Shown here: positions 33,335-41,331 of the stretch, piece by piece
Layout: each line of letters begins with the position of its first letter
Position numbering within the stretch: the first letter of the stretch is position 1
Translations under genes and position numbers: made by a program
Assembly (NCBI GenBank): GCA_051878575.1
Contig: JBJEKJ010000034.1
Location: forward strand, 1-47,406
Source: CALZFJ01 sp051878575
Lineage (GTDB): Bacteria > Bacteroidota > Bacteroidia > Bacteroidales > Muribaculaceae
DNA length: 47,406 nt
Reading direction: 5' to 3'
The notes under the pieces: model-generated
The model's database searches: none
What the model was told of the DNA's origin: nothing
Seen by the model: only the letters and a program-made list of their open reading frames with translations

Positions 33335-33342
33335 CAAAGTTA
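33335..33342 (-). promoter_or_regulatory. -7 element for the YidE-type transporter
   Basis: The minus strand reads TAACTTTG, 79 bases upstream of the start at 33256. The -33 element is not a clear match. Confidence 0.4.
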
Positions 33343-33442
33343 ATACTTTTTTCGCATTCCACAGGTGCGGCATATCAGAAAAATCTCAGCCGCCACTCAA
33401 TATTTTTTAATATTTTTTCATATAGGGCGCTTTTTCGGTGCC

Positions 33443-34096
33443 TCACCCGAAAATCAGCGTCGAGATCTCGGCCGGGCGGCTCACAATGTTGTCGGCATGG
33501 CTCTCCACAAGCTCCTTCTCTGAGCGGAATCCCCATGTGACTCCCACCGAGTCGACGCAGGCGCGGCGCGCCGTCTCCATATCCACGCCCGAGTCACCTA
33601 TATATATCGTATCGGCCTTCGGCATCTTTGCCTTGGCAAGAATCTCAAACACTATCGAGGGGTCGGGCTTCACCGGAACACCCTCCTTCTGTCCCTCCAC
33701 GGCCACGAAGTCGATTTCGGGGAAGTAATGGCCTATCAGCTTCTCGGTGGCACGTTGATATTTGTTTGACGCCACGGCTACAGCCACGCCACGCACGGTG
33801 AGCTCGCGCAACAACTCGGGCATGCCGTCGTAGGGCACGGTATAGTCGGTGTTGTGGCTGTCGTAGTACTCCTTGAAATCCACGAGGAGCTTATCCACGA
33901 TGTTGACCGTGCGCGACTCCTCGGGCAGCACGCGCTCGATAAGCCGGCGCACGCCATTGCCCACGAAGAAGGGATATGACGCAATGCTGTGTGTGGGGAA
34001 GCCATTCCGCTCAAGAGCATAGTTGGCGGCATGGCCGAGGTCCTCGATTGTGTTGAGCAAAGTTCCGTCTAAGTCAAAAATCGCTAATTTCTTCAT
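33443..34096 (-). CDS. HAD-family phosphatase (phosphoglycolate phosphatase-like)
   Basis: A 217-residue haloacid dehalogenase hydrolase. Motif I is FDLDGTLL with nucleophile Asp8 and acid Asp10; motif II is VAVASNKYQ; motif III Lys lies near GVPVKPDPS; motif IV reads YIGDSGVDMETA. The helical cap between motifs I and II (about 18-85) puts it in the Gph/beta-phosphoglucomutase subgroup. The likely substrate is a small phosphate ester such as 2-phosphoglycolate, but HAD specificity is not readable from motifs. It lies 29 bases downstream of tamL on the same strand. Confidence 0.82.
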   Translation of the reverse strand: MKKLAIFDLDGTLLNTIEDLGHAANYALERNGFPTHSIASYPFFVGNGVRRLIERVLPEESRTVNIVDKLLVDFKEYYDSHNTDYTVPYDGMPELLRELTVRGVAVAVASNKYQRATEKLIGHYFPEIDFVAVEGQKEGVPVKPDPSIVFEILAKAKMPKADTIYIGDSGVDMETARRACVDSVGVTWGFRSEKELVESHADNIVSRPAEISTLIFG

Positions 34097-34125
34097 ATCT
34101 TCAAGTTATTATTCTGTTTTATGCG

Positions 34126-36474
34126 TCAGAAGGGATAGCCCACTGAGAAGTGGAACGCCGCGTCACGATTCCAGTTGGGCGACGTGAGCGGCCATCTCAC
34201 CTGATTGGTGGCAGGATTGTAGGCCTTCATACCCAAATCGAAGCGCAGGAGGAAATATGTGAAGTCGAGGCGCAAGCCGAGGCCGTATGCAAGGGCTATC
34301 TGCTTGTAGAATTGGTCGATTTTGAACACTCCGCCCGGCTGGTCCTCATAGTCGCGTATGGTCCATATATTTCCGGCGTCGATGAATGCGCCAAGCTCTA
34401 TCACCCAGAATAGCTTCGCGCGATACTCAAGATTCACGTCGAGGCGAATATCGCCGCATTGATAGATGAAGCTGTTCATGGAGTTCAGTCCGTCGAAACT
34501 TCCGGGGCCAAGCGTGCGCACGCCCCATCCTCGCACGCTGTTGGCACCACCGGCATAGAACCGCTTCTCAAATGGGAGCACGGTGGAGTTGCCGTAGGGA
34601 ATAGCCACTCCGGCGCCCACATGGAACGCCAGCGAGCTGCGCGGATTGAAGTTGTGGGTTATGGAGTAGTCGGCGTCGAACTTGGCATATTGCGAGTAGT
34701 TGATGCCGAAAATCTTGTAGGATCCATCCTTGCGCTTCTGCCCTATCATATTGGAGATGCCATAGAGCAGGCTTCCGGCGCTTTCCACGGCCGCGCGCAG
34801 CGTGTAGACGTTCGACTGGAACTTAGGCCCCATGAGCGACACCGGCCGCTTGTTGGTGTGATAGAACGAATAGCCCATTCGCATTATGAAGTGGTTCTCG
34901 TAGGAGTAGCGCAGCAACGGATTGGTGATGCTGTCGAGGAAGTCGCTGCGGCTCTTGGGCAGATACACATAGTTCACGTCGATGAGGTTGAACGTGTGGC
35001 GCGTACGGTTCTGCTTCTCGCTCCAGTGATACTTCCAGCCCGCTCCTGCGATGATTCGGGTGTACTCGGGGCGCTCCTGGTAGTTGAACTGCGTGGAGAA
35101 CTCGGTGGAGGCGAGAATCTTCTGCTTGAAGCTCTTTTTCAAAAACGGGCATTTGAACTTGGGGAAAGTTATGCCCACCTCGGCGCCATACTCCGAGTAA
35201 TTGTCGTTGATAAGTCCCGAGAAATCGCCCGATAGGCTCTCGTATGACATTCTGAACTTGGCATTGAGCACCTCCGAGCCATTGCCGATGTTGCGGTGCT
35301 GATAGCCGGTGCCTATTCCGAAGCCGAGGTCGCCCTCGGAGTTGGTGCCCTCAAGCGATAGCGACACCGTCTGCGACTTGCCCTCGGTGAGAAGCACATA
35401 GGCGTCGAGCCACACCTTGTCGTCGATTACGCCCACAGGCTCCACCTCGATATTCACGAATTTCACAATCTCAAGGCGGTTGAAGGCCTGGTAGGTCTTC
35501 TCGATTGCATCGTTGCTGAACGCCTCGCCGGGCTCAATGAAGCAGCACTCGTCGATTACGCCGGGTCGAAGGTAATGCTTGTCGTAGAGAATGGTATAAT
35601 CCTTGTAGCGCACGGTGTCGGTGGCGAAATAATTGTGCCCGTCGTGCATCACGAGCGGATTATAATTGGTCACAAACGTCACATTGCGGAAGTAGAACGG
35701 CTTATGCGACGTGTAATAGTCATATTTCTGGTTCTTGTAGGGTGGCATAAGGTTCATCGTGAGCTTCACCGAGGTCGACTTTTCGGCAGTATCGGCAGTG
35801 AATGTGATGTAGTCCTTATTGAAAGCATAATAGCCTATGTTGCGCAACCGGTCGGTTATCTGCTCGCGCTCAAGCTCCAGCGTGTTGCGGTCGAAAGCCA
35901 CACCGGGCTTCACGAGAAGTTGCGCCGAGTCGGCAAGAATCAGCGTGCTCAGCGTGTCGTCGGGGATATTGTAGCCGATGCTGTCCACATAGTGGCGGTC
36001 GTTGAGAGTCACATTGTAGTTGACCTTGATTTTCTTCTTGTCGTCGCGCCGCAGAGTGTCGGCGGCCACGATGGCGTGCATATAGCCCTTGTTGACAAGC
36101 GCCGTGCGGAGCTGCTTCACCGAGGCCTGCGTGAGCGAGTGGTCGTAGATCACAGGAGCTGAGCCCACACGCCTCACCCACTTGTTGAACCAATTGGAGC
36201 TGTCGCGGCCCGATATGTTGTAGACGGCAAGCTGCAATTTCACGCCTCCGAGCACCTTGTGGTTTGGAGTCTGCCGCAGATAGTTGAACAGCTCGGCCGA
36301 CTTCACATCCTTCTTCTTTGTAGCGTCGGTAATGTCGATTCTCACATCGTCGAGCAGCAGTTTTCCGTCGGGCACATGCTTGGTAGAGCTGCACGCCGCA
36401 TTAAGCAACAGCGATGCCATCACCATAGCCAACAGCTTGAACATATCGGAAAAACGTCGTCTGCTAAAGCGCAT
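34126..36474 (-). CDS. tamL: Translocation and assembly module lipoprotein TamL (BamA/TamA-like)
   Basis: A 782-residue outer-membrane Omp85 protein with a lipoprotein signal, the arrangement that defines TamL in Bacteroidota. The signal is FKLLAMVMASLLLNAAC with lipobox Cys at 28, followed by STKHVPDGKLLLDDV. POTRA-like repeats occupy about 35-370. The C-terminal barrel (about 400-782) has the Omp85 surface motif FYAGGANSVRGWGVRTLGPGSF near 640-661 and ends in Phe (FHFSVGYPF). It would partner TamB in outer-membrane protein or lipid transport. A TAATTTTG box lies 28 bases upstream. Confidence 0.87.
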   Translation of the reverse strand: MRFSRRRFSDMFKLLAMVMASLLLNAACSSTKHVPDGKLLLDDVRIDITDATKKKDVKSAELFNYLRQTPNHKVLGGVKLQLAVYNISGRDSSNWFNKWVRRVGSAPVIYDHSLTQASVKQLRTALVNKGYMHAIVAADTLRRDDKKKIKVNYNVTLNDRHYVDSIGYNIPDDTLSTLILADSAQLLVKPGVAFDRNTLELEREQITDRLRNIGYYAFNKDYITFTADTAEKSTSVKLTMNLMPPYKNQKYDYYTSHKPFYFRNVTFVTNYNPLVMHDGHNYFATDTVRYKDYTILYDKHYLRPGVIDECCFIEPGEAFSNDAIEKTYQAFNRLEIVKFVNIEVEPVGVIDDKVWLDAYVLLTEGKSQTVSLSLEGTNSEGDLGFGIGTGYQHRNIGNGSEVLNAKFRMSYESLSGDFSGLINDNYSEYGAEVGITFPKFKCPFLKKSFKQKILASTEFSTQFNYQERPEYTRIIAGAGWKYHWSEKQNRTRHTFNLIDVNYVYLPKSRSDFLDSITNPLLRYSYENHFIMRMGYSFYHTNKRPVSLMGPKFQSNVYTLRAAVESAGSLLYGISNMIGQKRKDGSYKIFGINYSQYAKFDADYSITHNFNPRSSLAFHVGAGVAIPYGNSTVLPFEKRFYAGGANSVRGWGVRTLGPGSFDGLNSMNSFIYQCGDIRLDVNLEYRAKLFWVIELGAFIDAGNIWTIRDYEDQPGGVFKIDQFYKQIALAYGLGLRLDFTYFLLRFDLGMKAYNPATNQVRWPLTSPNWNRDAAFHFSVGYPF

Positions 36475-36501
36475 GTCAGTATCAATAATTCATATAATTG
36501 G

Positions 36502-36509
36502 CAAAATTA
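36502..36509 (-). promoter_or_regulatory. -7 element for tamL
   Basis: The minus strand reads TAATTTTG, 28 bases upstream of the tamL start at 36474. Confidence 0.45.
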
Positions 36510-36670
36510 CAAAAAATCGCCGAAACTCCCACGCTCCGGGCCAATATTGACCAAATAATTTTCTTTCGACGCTATATTCCATTCAACTCAATTGCCACTA
36601 CAAGCGCACATACTATTAAATGACAAGTCCGCCTGCCCTCCCGGACAAACGGACACAAATCAAAATTATG

Positions 36671-36702
36671 AAAAAAATGCGATGCCTTGCGATGGCATTG
36701 CA
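36671..36702 (-). terminator. Intrinsic terminator after glyA
   Basis: On the minus strand TGCAATGCC (36702-36694) pairs with GGCATCGCA (36686-36678) with one mismatch, followed by seven T residues. It lies 20 bases after the glyA stop. Confidence 0.65.
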
Positions 36703-36722
36703 GAGATTGTGCTTTTATCTTT

Positions 36723-38003
36723 CTACCATGCAAACATTGGGTAATCGGCCATAATGGCGTTCACCTTCTCGCGAACCGACTTTATCACGGCGTCGTTCTC
36801 GGGATTGTGAAGCACGGTGTCGATCATCTCCACTATCTCGCCCATTAGCGGCTCTTTGGCACCGCGGGTGGTTATTGCCGGCGTACCGAGGCGTATGCCC
36901 GAGGTGAGGAATGGCGAGCGCGTGTCGAATGGCACCATATTCTTATTGGCTGTGATATCGGCATCCACAAGAGCCTTCTCAGCCAATTTTCCGGTCAGCT
37001 CGGGGAATTTTCCACGAAGGTCGAGCAGGATGCAGTGGTTGTCGGTACCTCCCGAGGCAATCTGGTAGCCCTTGTCGAGAAATGCCTGAGCCATTGCGGC
37101 GGCATTGGTCTTCACCTGCTGCTGATATGTCTTGAACTCGGGCTGCAATGCCTCGCCGAATGCCACTGCCTTTGCGGCGATGACGTGCTCAAGCGGGCCG
37201 CCCTGTACACCGGGGAACACTGCCGAGTCGAGCAGCGACGACATCTTGCGTATCACGCCCTTAGGCGTAGTCTTTCCCCACGGGTTGTCGAAGTCCTTGC
37301 CCATCATGATTACGCCGCCACGCGGTCCGCGCAGTGTCTTGTGGGTGGTTGAGGTGACTATATGGGCATATTTCACCGGGTTGTTGAGCAGTCCGGCAGC
37401 TATAAGTCCGGCAGGATGTGCCATGTCGAACATGAAGATGGCGCCCACCTCGTCGGCGATTTGGCGAATGCGTGCGTAGTCCCACTCGCGCGAGTAGGCG
37501 CTTGCGCCTCCCACTATGAGCTTCGGACGCTCGCGGCGTGCCACTTCCTCCATCATATCGTAGTCGATGAGATTGGTGTCTTTTGTAACATTATACTCAA
37601 CCGGCCGGAATACCAAGCCGGAGAAGTTGACCGGCGAACCGTGTGAGAGATGTCCACCATGCGACAGATTGAGTCCCATAAATTTGTCGCCGGGTTTCAG
37701 CACTGCCATGAACACTGCCATATTGGCCTGCGCTCCCGAGTGAGGCTGCACATTTGCCCATTCGGCGCCGAAAAGCTGCTTCAACCGCTCAATGGCGATA
37801 GTCTCAGCCTCGTCGACCACTTGGCAGCCGCCATAGTAGCGATGACCGGGATAACCCTCGGCATACTTGTTGGTCAGGCACGAACCCATAGCGCGCATCA
37901 CATCGTCGCTCACGAAATTCTCACTCGCAATCAGCTCTATGCCTTTTTTCTGGCGCTGATGCTCGCGCTCGATAATGTCGAAAATTTGCTTGTCTTTCTC
38001 CAT
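36723..38003 (-). CDS. glyA: Serine hydroxymethyltransferase
   Basis: A 426-residue PLP enzyme that interconverts serine and glycine and loads tetrahydrofolate with one-carbon units. IELIASENFVS at 22-32 is the family N-terminal motif, NKYAEGYPGHRYYGG follows at 45-59, VQPHSGAQAN at 85-94 contacts PLP, and TSTTHKTLRGPRGG at 217-230 carries the Schiff-base Lys222. Length is normal. It is followed by a clear terminator and preceded 78 bases upstream by a flavin reductase gene. Confidence 0.95.
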   Translation of the reverse strand: MEKDKQIFDIIEREHQRQKKGIELIASENFVSDDVMRAMGSCLTNKYAEGYPGHRYYGGCQVVDEAETIAIERLKQLFGAEWANVQPHSGAQANMAVFMAVLKPGDKFMGLNLSHGGHLSHGSPVNFSGLVFRPVEYNVTKDTNLIDYDMMEEVARRERPKLIVGGASAYSREWDYARIRQIADEVGAIFMFDMAHPAGLIAAGLLNNPVKYAHIVTSTTHKTLRGPRGGVIMMGKDFDNPWGKTTPKGVIRKMSSLLDSAVFPGVQGGPLEHVIAAKAVAFGEALQPEFKTYQQQVKTNAAAMAQAFLDKGYQIASGGTDNHCILLDLRGKFPELTGKLAEKALVDADITANKNMVPFDTRSPFLTSGIRLGTPAITTRGAKEPLMGEIVEMIDTVLHNPENDAVIKSVREKVNAIMADYPMFAW

Positions 38004-38081
38004 CGTAGTTTTCTTGTTGTAGATTATATTTACTTTCTTTGATTATTCCTAATAATGTCACACGCAAGGCTACACCGCGCC

Positions 38082-38645
38082 TCACTTCTTCCTCACGCTC
38101 CAGCCAAACTTGCCTATGGCCTCGCCAATCTTGAAATATTGGCCGTGGCAATAGGCGAGCAGATTGGCCTTCGCCATATCGAACGCGCCGGTCTCGGCGT
38201 CGATAAACCGCTCGTCGGCTATCACATTCAGCACATCGGCGATGAACATGTCGTGAGTGCCGAGTGGCACAATCTCCTTCACGCGGCACTCGATGGATAT
38301 CGGCGACTCGTCGATATAGGGCGACGACACCTTGACACCCTTCACCGGCGTGATACCCATCTCCTTGAACTTGTTATAGTCGCGGCCCGAGCGAACTCCA
38401 CACCAGTCGGTGGCGCGCGCAAGCTCCTCGGTGGTGAGATTGAGCGTGAACTCCATATTGCGCTTTATTATTCCATAGCTGTGACGCTCGGGGCGAATCG
38501 ACACATAGCACATTGCAGGATCGGAACATATCGTTCCCACCCAACTTGCCGTGAACACATTATACTCTTCGGGCGTGGAACCGCTGCTCACCATTATGGC
38601 AGGAAGCGGATAAATCATCGTCCCGGGTTTCCAATTCTGCTTCAT
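38082..38645 (-). CDS. Flavin reductase-like FMN-binding protein
   Basis: A 187-residue split-barrel FMN-binding protein of the flavin reductase-like family. GTMIYPLPAIMVSSG, FTASWVGTICSDPAMCYVSIRPERHSY and FTLNLTTEELARATDWCG match the FMN-binding strands, and YFKIGEAIGKFGWSVRKK is the family's C-terminal end. Members reduce free flavin or bind FMN as small oxidoreductases; the partner is unknown. The ATG at 38645 (MKQNWKPGTM) is preferred to 38675, which adds ten residues with two Cys that are not typical. It lies between pyrI and glyA on one strand. Confidence 0.8.
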   Translation of the reverse strand: MKQNWKPGTMIYPLPAIMVSSGSTPEEYNVFTASWVGTICSDPAMCYVSIRPERHSYGIIKRNMEFTLNLTTEELARATDWCGVRSGRDYNKFKEMGITPVKGVKVSSPYIDESPISIECRVKEIVPLGTHDMFIADVLNVIADERFIDAETGAFDMAKANLLAYCHGQYFKIGEAIGKFGWSVRKK

Positions 38646-38723
38646 TCTTATCTTACTCCAACAGTTTTTACACAAAAATATCCATTATTCTCACGGCTCC
38701 TCTCCACTCCGAGGCTGAGACCA

Positions 38724-39185
38724 TCATATTATCTCAATCTCATCGTCCTTGAAGGAGCGCTCGCAGTAGTGGCACTTCAGCACCACGTTCTCGCGGTCGA
38801 CGACGTGGAAATGCGTCTCCACCGGCTCATTGTTGGTGATGCACTTCGGATTGCCGCAGCGCACGATGCCCACAATATCGTCGGGGAGCGTCACGGTGTA
38901 CTTGTCGACGACCTCATATCCGCGAATCACGTTGATTTTGGCATTGGGAGCCACCAGTGCTATGCGGTTGAGCGTCTTCTCGGGGAAAAACACGTCGGCA
39001 ACCTTTATAATGCCTTTCTTGCCACATTTCTTGCTGTCGAGGTTGAATCCTATGGTCACACTTCCGGTGAGATCCTTGATGCCGAGCAGATTCACAACCT
39101 TGAAAAGCGACTGCGTGGGTATGTGGTCGATTACCGTGCCATTCTCAAGGGCGGCAACAGCAAGTTCTTTCTTTATATTAGCCAT
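38724..39185 (-). CDS. pyrI: Aspartate carbamoyltransferase regulatory chain
   Basis: A 153-residue regulatory subunit of aspartate transcarbamoylase. The nucleotide-binding domain (about 1-100) includes GTVIDHIP near 16-23 and NAKINVIRGYEVVDKY near 81-96. The zinc domain supplies four Cys at 110, 115, 138 and 141 (VRCGNPKC and LKCHYC), which hold it to PyrB. It would let CTP and ATP control the first committed step of pyrimidine synthesis. It begins 49 bases after pyrB and so is in the same unit under the pyr leader. Confidence 0.95.
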   Translation of the reverse strand: MANIKKELAVAALENGTVIDHIPTQSLFKVVNLLGIKDLTGSVTIGFNLDSKKCGKKGIIKVADVFFPEKTLNRIALVAPNAKINVIRGYEVVDKYTVTLPDDIVGIVRCGNPKCITNNEPVETHFHVVDRENVVLKCHYCERSFKDDEIEII

Positions 39186-39234
39186 GACTCAATAATTTTT
39201 TCAATAAACAACATAATATCCAATGCTATCCCGC

Positions 39235-40146
39235 TCACTTGATGCCAAGCACCTTGCAGATAATCGCCTGACGTGCGTAAAGTCCGTTTTGCGCCTGCTT
39301 GAAGTAGTAGGCCTTCGGGTTACTGTCGACGTCGTAGGCTATCTCGTTCACGCGCGGCAGAGGGTGTAGGATGCGCAGGTTATCCTTGCTGCCGTCGAGC
39401 ATGGAGTTGCGCAGGGTGTAGAGGTTTTTCACGCGCTCATATTCCATGAGATCAGTGAACCGCTCACGCTGAACGCGCGTCATGTATAGGATATCGGTCT
39501 CGTTGATTACCTCGGGAGAGAAATCGGTGTACTCGTGATACTCGATTCCATGCTTGTCGCAGAAAATCTTGTATTCAACCGGCATCCTCAGCTCCTCGCA
39601 AGCCACGAAATTGAAGCGAGGCTTGAAGTAGTACATCGCCATGAGCAGCGAGTGCACCGTGCGGCCATATTTCAGGTCGCCGACCATGGTGATTGTGAGA
39701 TTGTCGAGAGTGCCCTGCGTCTTATACATCGAGTAGAGGTCGAGCATCGTCTGCGACGGGTGCTGGTTGGCACCGTCGCCGGCATTGATGATAGGCACCG
39801 GCGAGAACTCGCTGGCATAGCGAGCCGCACCCTCAAGATAATGCCTCATGATAATCAAGTCGGCATAGTTGCTCACCATCATTATAGTGTCGTGGAGGGT
39901 CTCACCCTTCGAGGAGCTCGACGTGCTGGCGTCGGAAAATCCAATCACCCTACCCCCAAGCCTGTTGATGGCAGTCTCGAAACTTAGCCGGGTGCGCGTC
40001 GACGGCTCGAAAAATAGCGTCGCCACAACCTTCCCCGACAGCAAATTCTGATTGGGATTCTCCTCAAAGCGACGAGCATCCTCAAGAAGCTCCAGAATCT
40101 CCTCCTTCGAGAAGTCGGAAATCGAAACCAAGCTGTTATTCTTCAT
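39235..40146 (-). CDS. pyrB: Aspartate carbamoyltransferase catalytic chain
   Basis: A 303-residue catalytic subunit that joins carbamoyl phosphate to aspartate. The carbamoyl-phosphate loop STRTRLSFE is at 49-57, the 80s-loop region reads ASTSSSKGETLHDT, and the C-terminal HPLPRVNEI loop near 263 is present. Its length and pairing with pyrI indicate the class B (PyrB6-PyrI6) enzyme. A 200-base leader upstream contains a promoter, an ORF and a terminator hairpin, suggesting attenuation control. Confidence 0.96.
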   Translation of the reverse strand: MKNNSLVSISDFSKEEILELLEDARRFEENPNQNLLSGKVVATLFFEPSTRTRLSFETAINRLGGRVIGFSDASTSSSSKGETLHDTIMMVSNYADLIIMRHYLEGAARYASEFSPVPIINAGDGANQHPSQTMLDLYSMYKTQGTLDNLTITMVGDLKYGRTVHSLLMAMYYFKPRFNFVACEELRMPVEYKIFCDKHGIEYHEYTDFSPEVINETDILYMTRVQRERFTDLMEYERVKNLYTLRNSMLDGSKDNLRILHPLPRVNEIAYDVDSNPKAYYFKQAQNGLYARQAIICKVLGIK

Positions 40147-40187
40147 ATACTTTGATTATCACTTTTATATTGTTACACACAGATTAA

Positions 40188-40352
40188 TTATCGTAGCGAA
40201 GCCCACAAAAAAAGCCAATCGTCGACAAAAGCGACAACCGGCCTTATCTGCCTTCGATGGCGCGACACGCACACCTGCTGAGCACAGTCGTGCAACACAC
40301 TATGACTTACTCGGCACACTGGTCTGCTGATATGTAGCTTGCGTATCTCCAT
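40188..40352 (-). CDS. Possible pyrBI leader peptide, 54 residues
   Basis: ATG at 40352-40350 opens 54 codons to TAA at 40188. The frame, starting MEIRKLHISRPVC, runs through both arms of the terminator hairpin and its T-run, which it reads as FVDDWLFLWASLR. E. coli controls pyrBI by coupling translation of the leader PyrL to a terminator in the same way. The start is only about 11 bases after the -7 box, so the mRNA would be nearly leaderless; that is the main weakness. No sequence similarity to PyrL is claimed. Confidence 0.4.
   Translation of the reverse strand: MEIRKLHISRPVCRVSHSVLHDCAQQVCVSRHRRQIRPVVAFVDDWLFLWASLR
40207..40242 (-). terminator. Terminator (putative attenuator) in the pyrBI leader
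   Basis: On the minus strand GCCGGTTGTCG (40242-40232) pairs with CGACGATTGGC (40224-40214) over all eleven positions including G-U pairs, with a seven-base loop and then seven T residues. It lies 61 bases before pyrB and after the pyr promoter, so it can stop transcription before the structural genes. Confidence 0.72.
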
Positions 40353-40370
40353 AACTTTGCCACAAAGTTA
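40352..40370. promoter_or_regulatory. Palindromic -7 promoter element at the pyrBI leader
   Basis: TAACTTTG (40352-40359), spacer CCA, CAAAGTTA (40363-40370) form a perfect inverted repeat. Each arm is a TAnnTTTG box, one per strand. The minus-strand box is correctly placed for the pyrBI leader; the -33 region reads TATG rather than TTTG. The repeat might also be an operator. Confidence 0.5.
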
Positions 40371-40426
40371 CGCATTTTTTCGTTTATCCCCATAATTTAG
40401 CCACGATTTATTCCATAAAATGATAA

Positions 40427-40464
40427 AAGATGCCGCAACTCACGTCGAAGCATCTTCGTTTTTT
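40427..40464. terminator. Hairpin between the LytTR gene and the pyr promoter
   Basis: AAGATGC (40427-40433) pairs with GCATCTT (40450-40456). An alternative smaller stem CGAAG/CTTCG at 40446-40458 is followed by six T residues on the plus strand. On the minus strand it could end the LytTR transcript about 110 bases after its stop. The flanking sequence holds no gene. Confidence 0.4.
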
Positions 40465-40564
40465 CGGGTTGTGTCATCAACTATGTGTATTAACAGATTA
40501 AGGCACTGCAATTTATTACTGCTATAATTATTGTCTGTTTTTATTGGCTCAAATCCATTGTCGG

Positions 40565-41296
40565 CTATTCATCCTTCACATTAGTGAGCGAATTGTGGTT
40601 TATGTAGTCCATAAATACGCTCTTATAGGTGTCGGAGATAGGTATATATTGCTTTCCGAACACTATGCGGTTGCGCTCTATCACCTTGATTTTCGACGTC
40701 TGCACGATAAATGAGCGGTGAACGCGCATAAACTTCGAAGCGGGCAGCCCAAGCTCCATAGTGCGTAGGCTCATAAGCGACATTATACTTGTGCCGTTGT
40801 CGAGAAATATGCGCACATAGTCCTTCAGCCCCTCGATATAGGTTATATCGGCTATTGGAACTTGCAGTAGCTTGTACTCGCTCTTGACGATTATGAATTG
40901 CTGGTCGCTGCCCACGTCGTCGGAGTGCTCCACGAGCTTGAACCACACAAGCGCCTTATTGGCTGCCTCTATGAACTCCGTGTAGCTTACCGGCTTGAGC
41001 AGATAGTCGAGAGCATTAGCCCTGAATCCCTCAACGGCATATTGCGCAAACGCAGTGATGAACACGATGCGGCACTTCGACGGAACCACCCGGGCAAACT
41101 CTATGCCATTGAGCTCCGCCATCTGAATGTCGAGAAAGAGCAGATCGATATTCGACTCTATGATGGTCTTTACAGCCATCGATGCCGAAGGAAAAGCCTC
41201 TACCAACTCAAGGAACGGAGTCTTCTCCACATAACTCTTGATTAATTCGAGAGCCAATGGCTCATCATCGACTATGCAACATCTTAATTTTCTCAT
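40565..41296 (-). CDS. LytTR-family response regulator
   Basis: A 243-residue response regulator. The receiver domain (about 4-120) shows CCIVDDEPLA with the acidic pocket, phosphoacceptor Asp in LLFLDIQM (residue 56 from this start), and LLKPVSYTEF with the conserved Lys-Pro. The C-terminal LytTR DNA-binding domain (about 140-240) reads YIEGLKDYVRIFLDNG and FMRVHRSFIVQTSKI. It pairs with the LytS-type kinase 29 bases upstream and is last in the efflux gene run. The start at 41296 rather than 41302 omits two codons. Confidence 0.88.
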   Translation of the reverse strand: MRKLRCCIVDDEPLALELIKSYVEKTPFLELVEAFPSASMAVKTIIESNIDLLFLDIQMAELNGIEFARVVPSKCRIVFITAFAQYAVEGFRANALDYLLKPVSYTEFIEAANKALVWFKLVEHSDDVGSDQQFIIVKSEYKLLQVPIADITYIEGLKDYVRIFLDNGTSIMSLMSLRTMELGLPASKFMRVHRSFIVQTSKIKVIERNRIVFGKQYIPISDTYKSVFMDYINHNSLTNVKDE

Positions 41297-41331
41297 AATC
41301 ATTCGTTTTTTATAGCTGTAAATAAAGATAT

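Noticed and set aside
36669..36755. 28-codon plus-strand ORF starting MKKMRCLAM
   Set aside because: It coincides with the glyA terminator and 3' end on the other strand and has no promoter.
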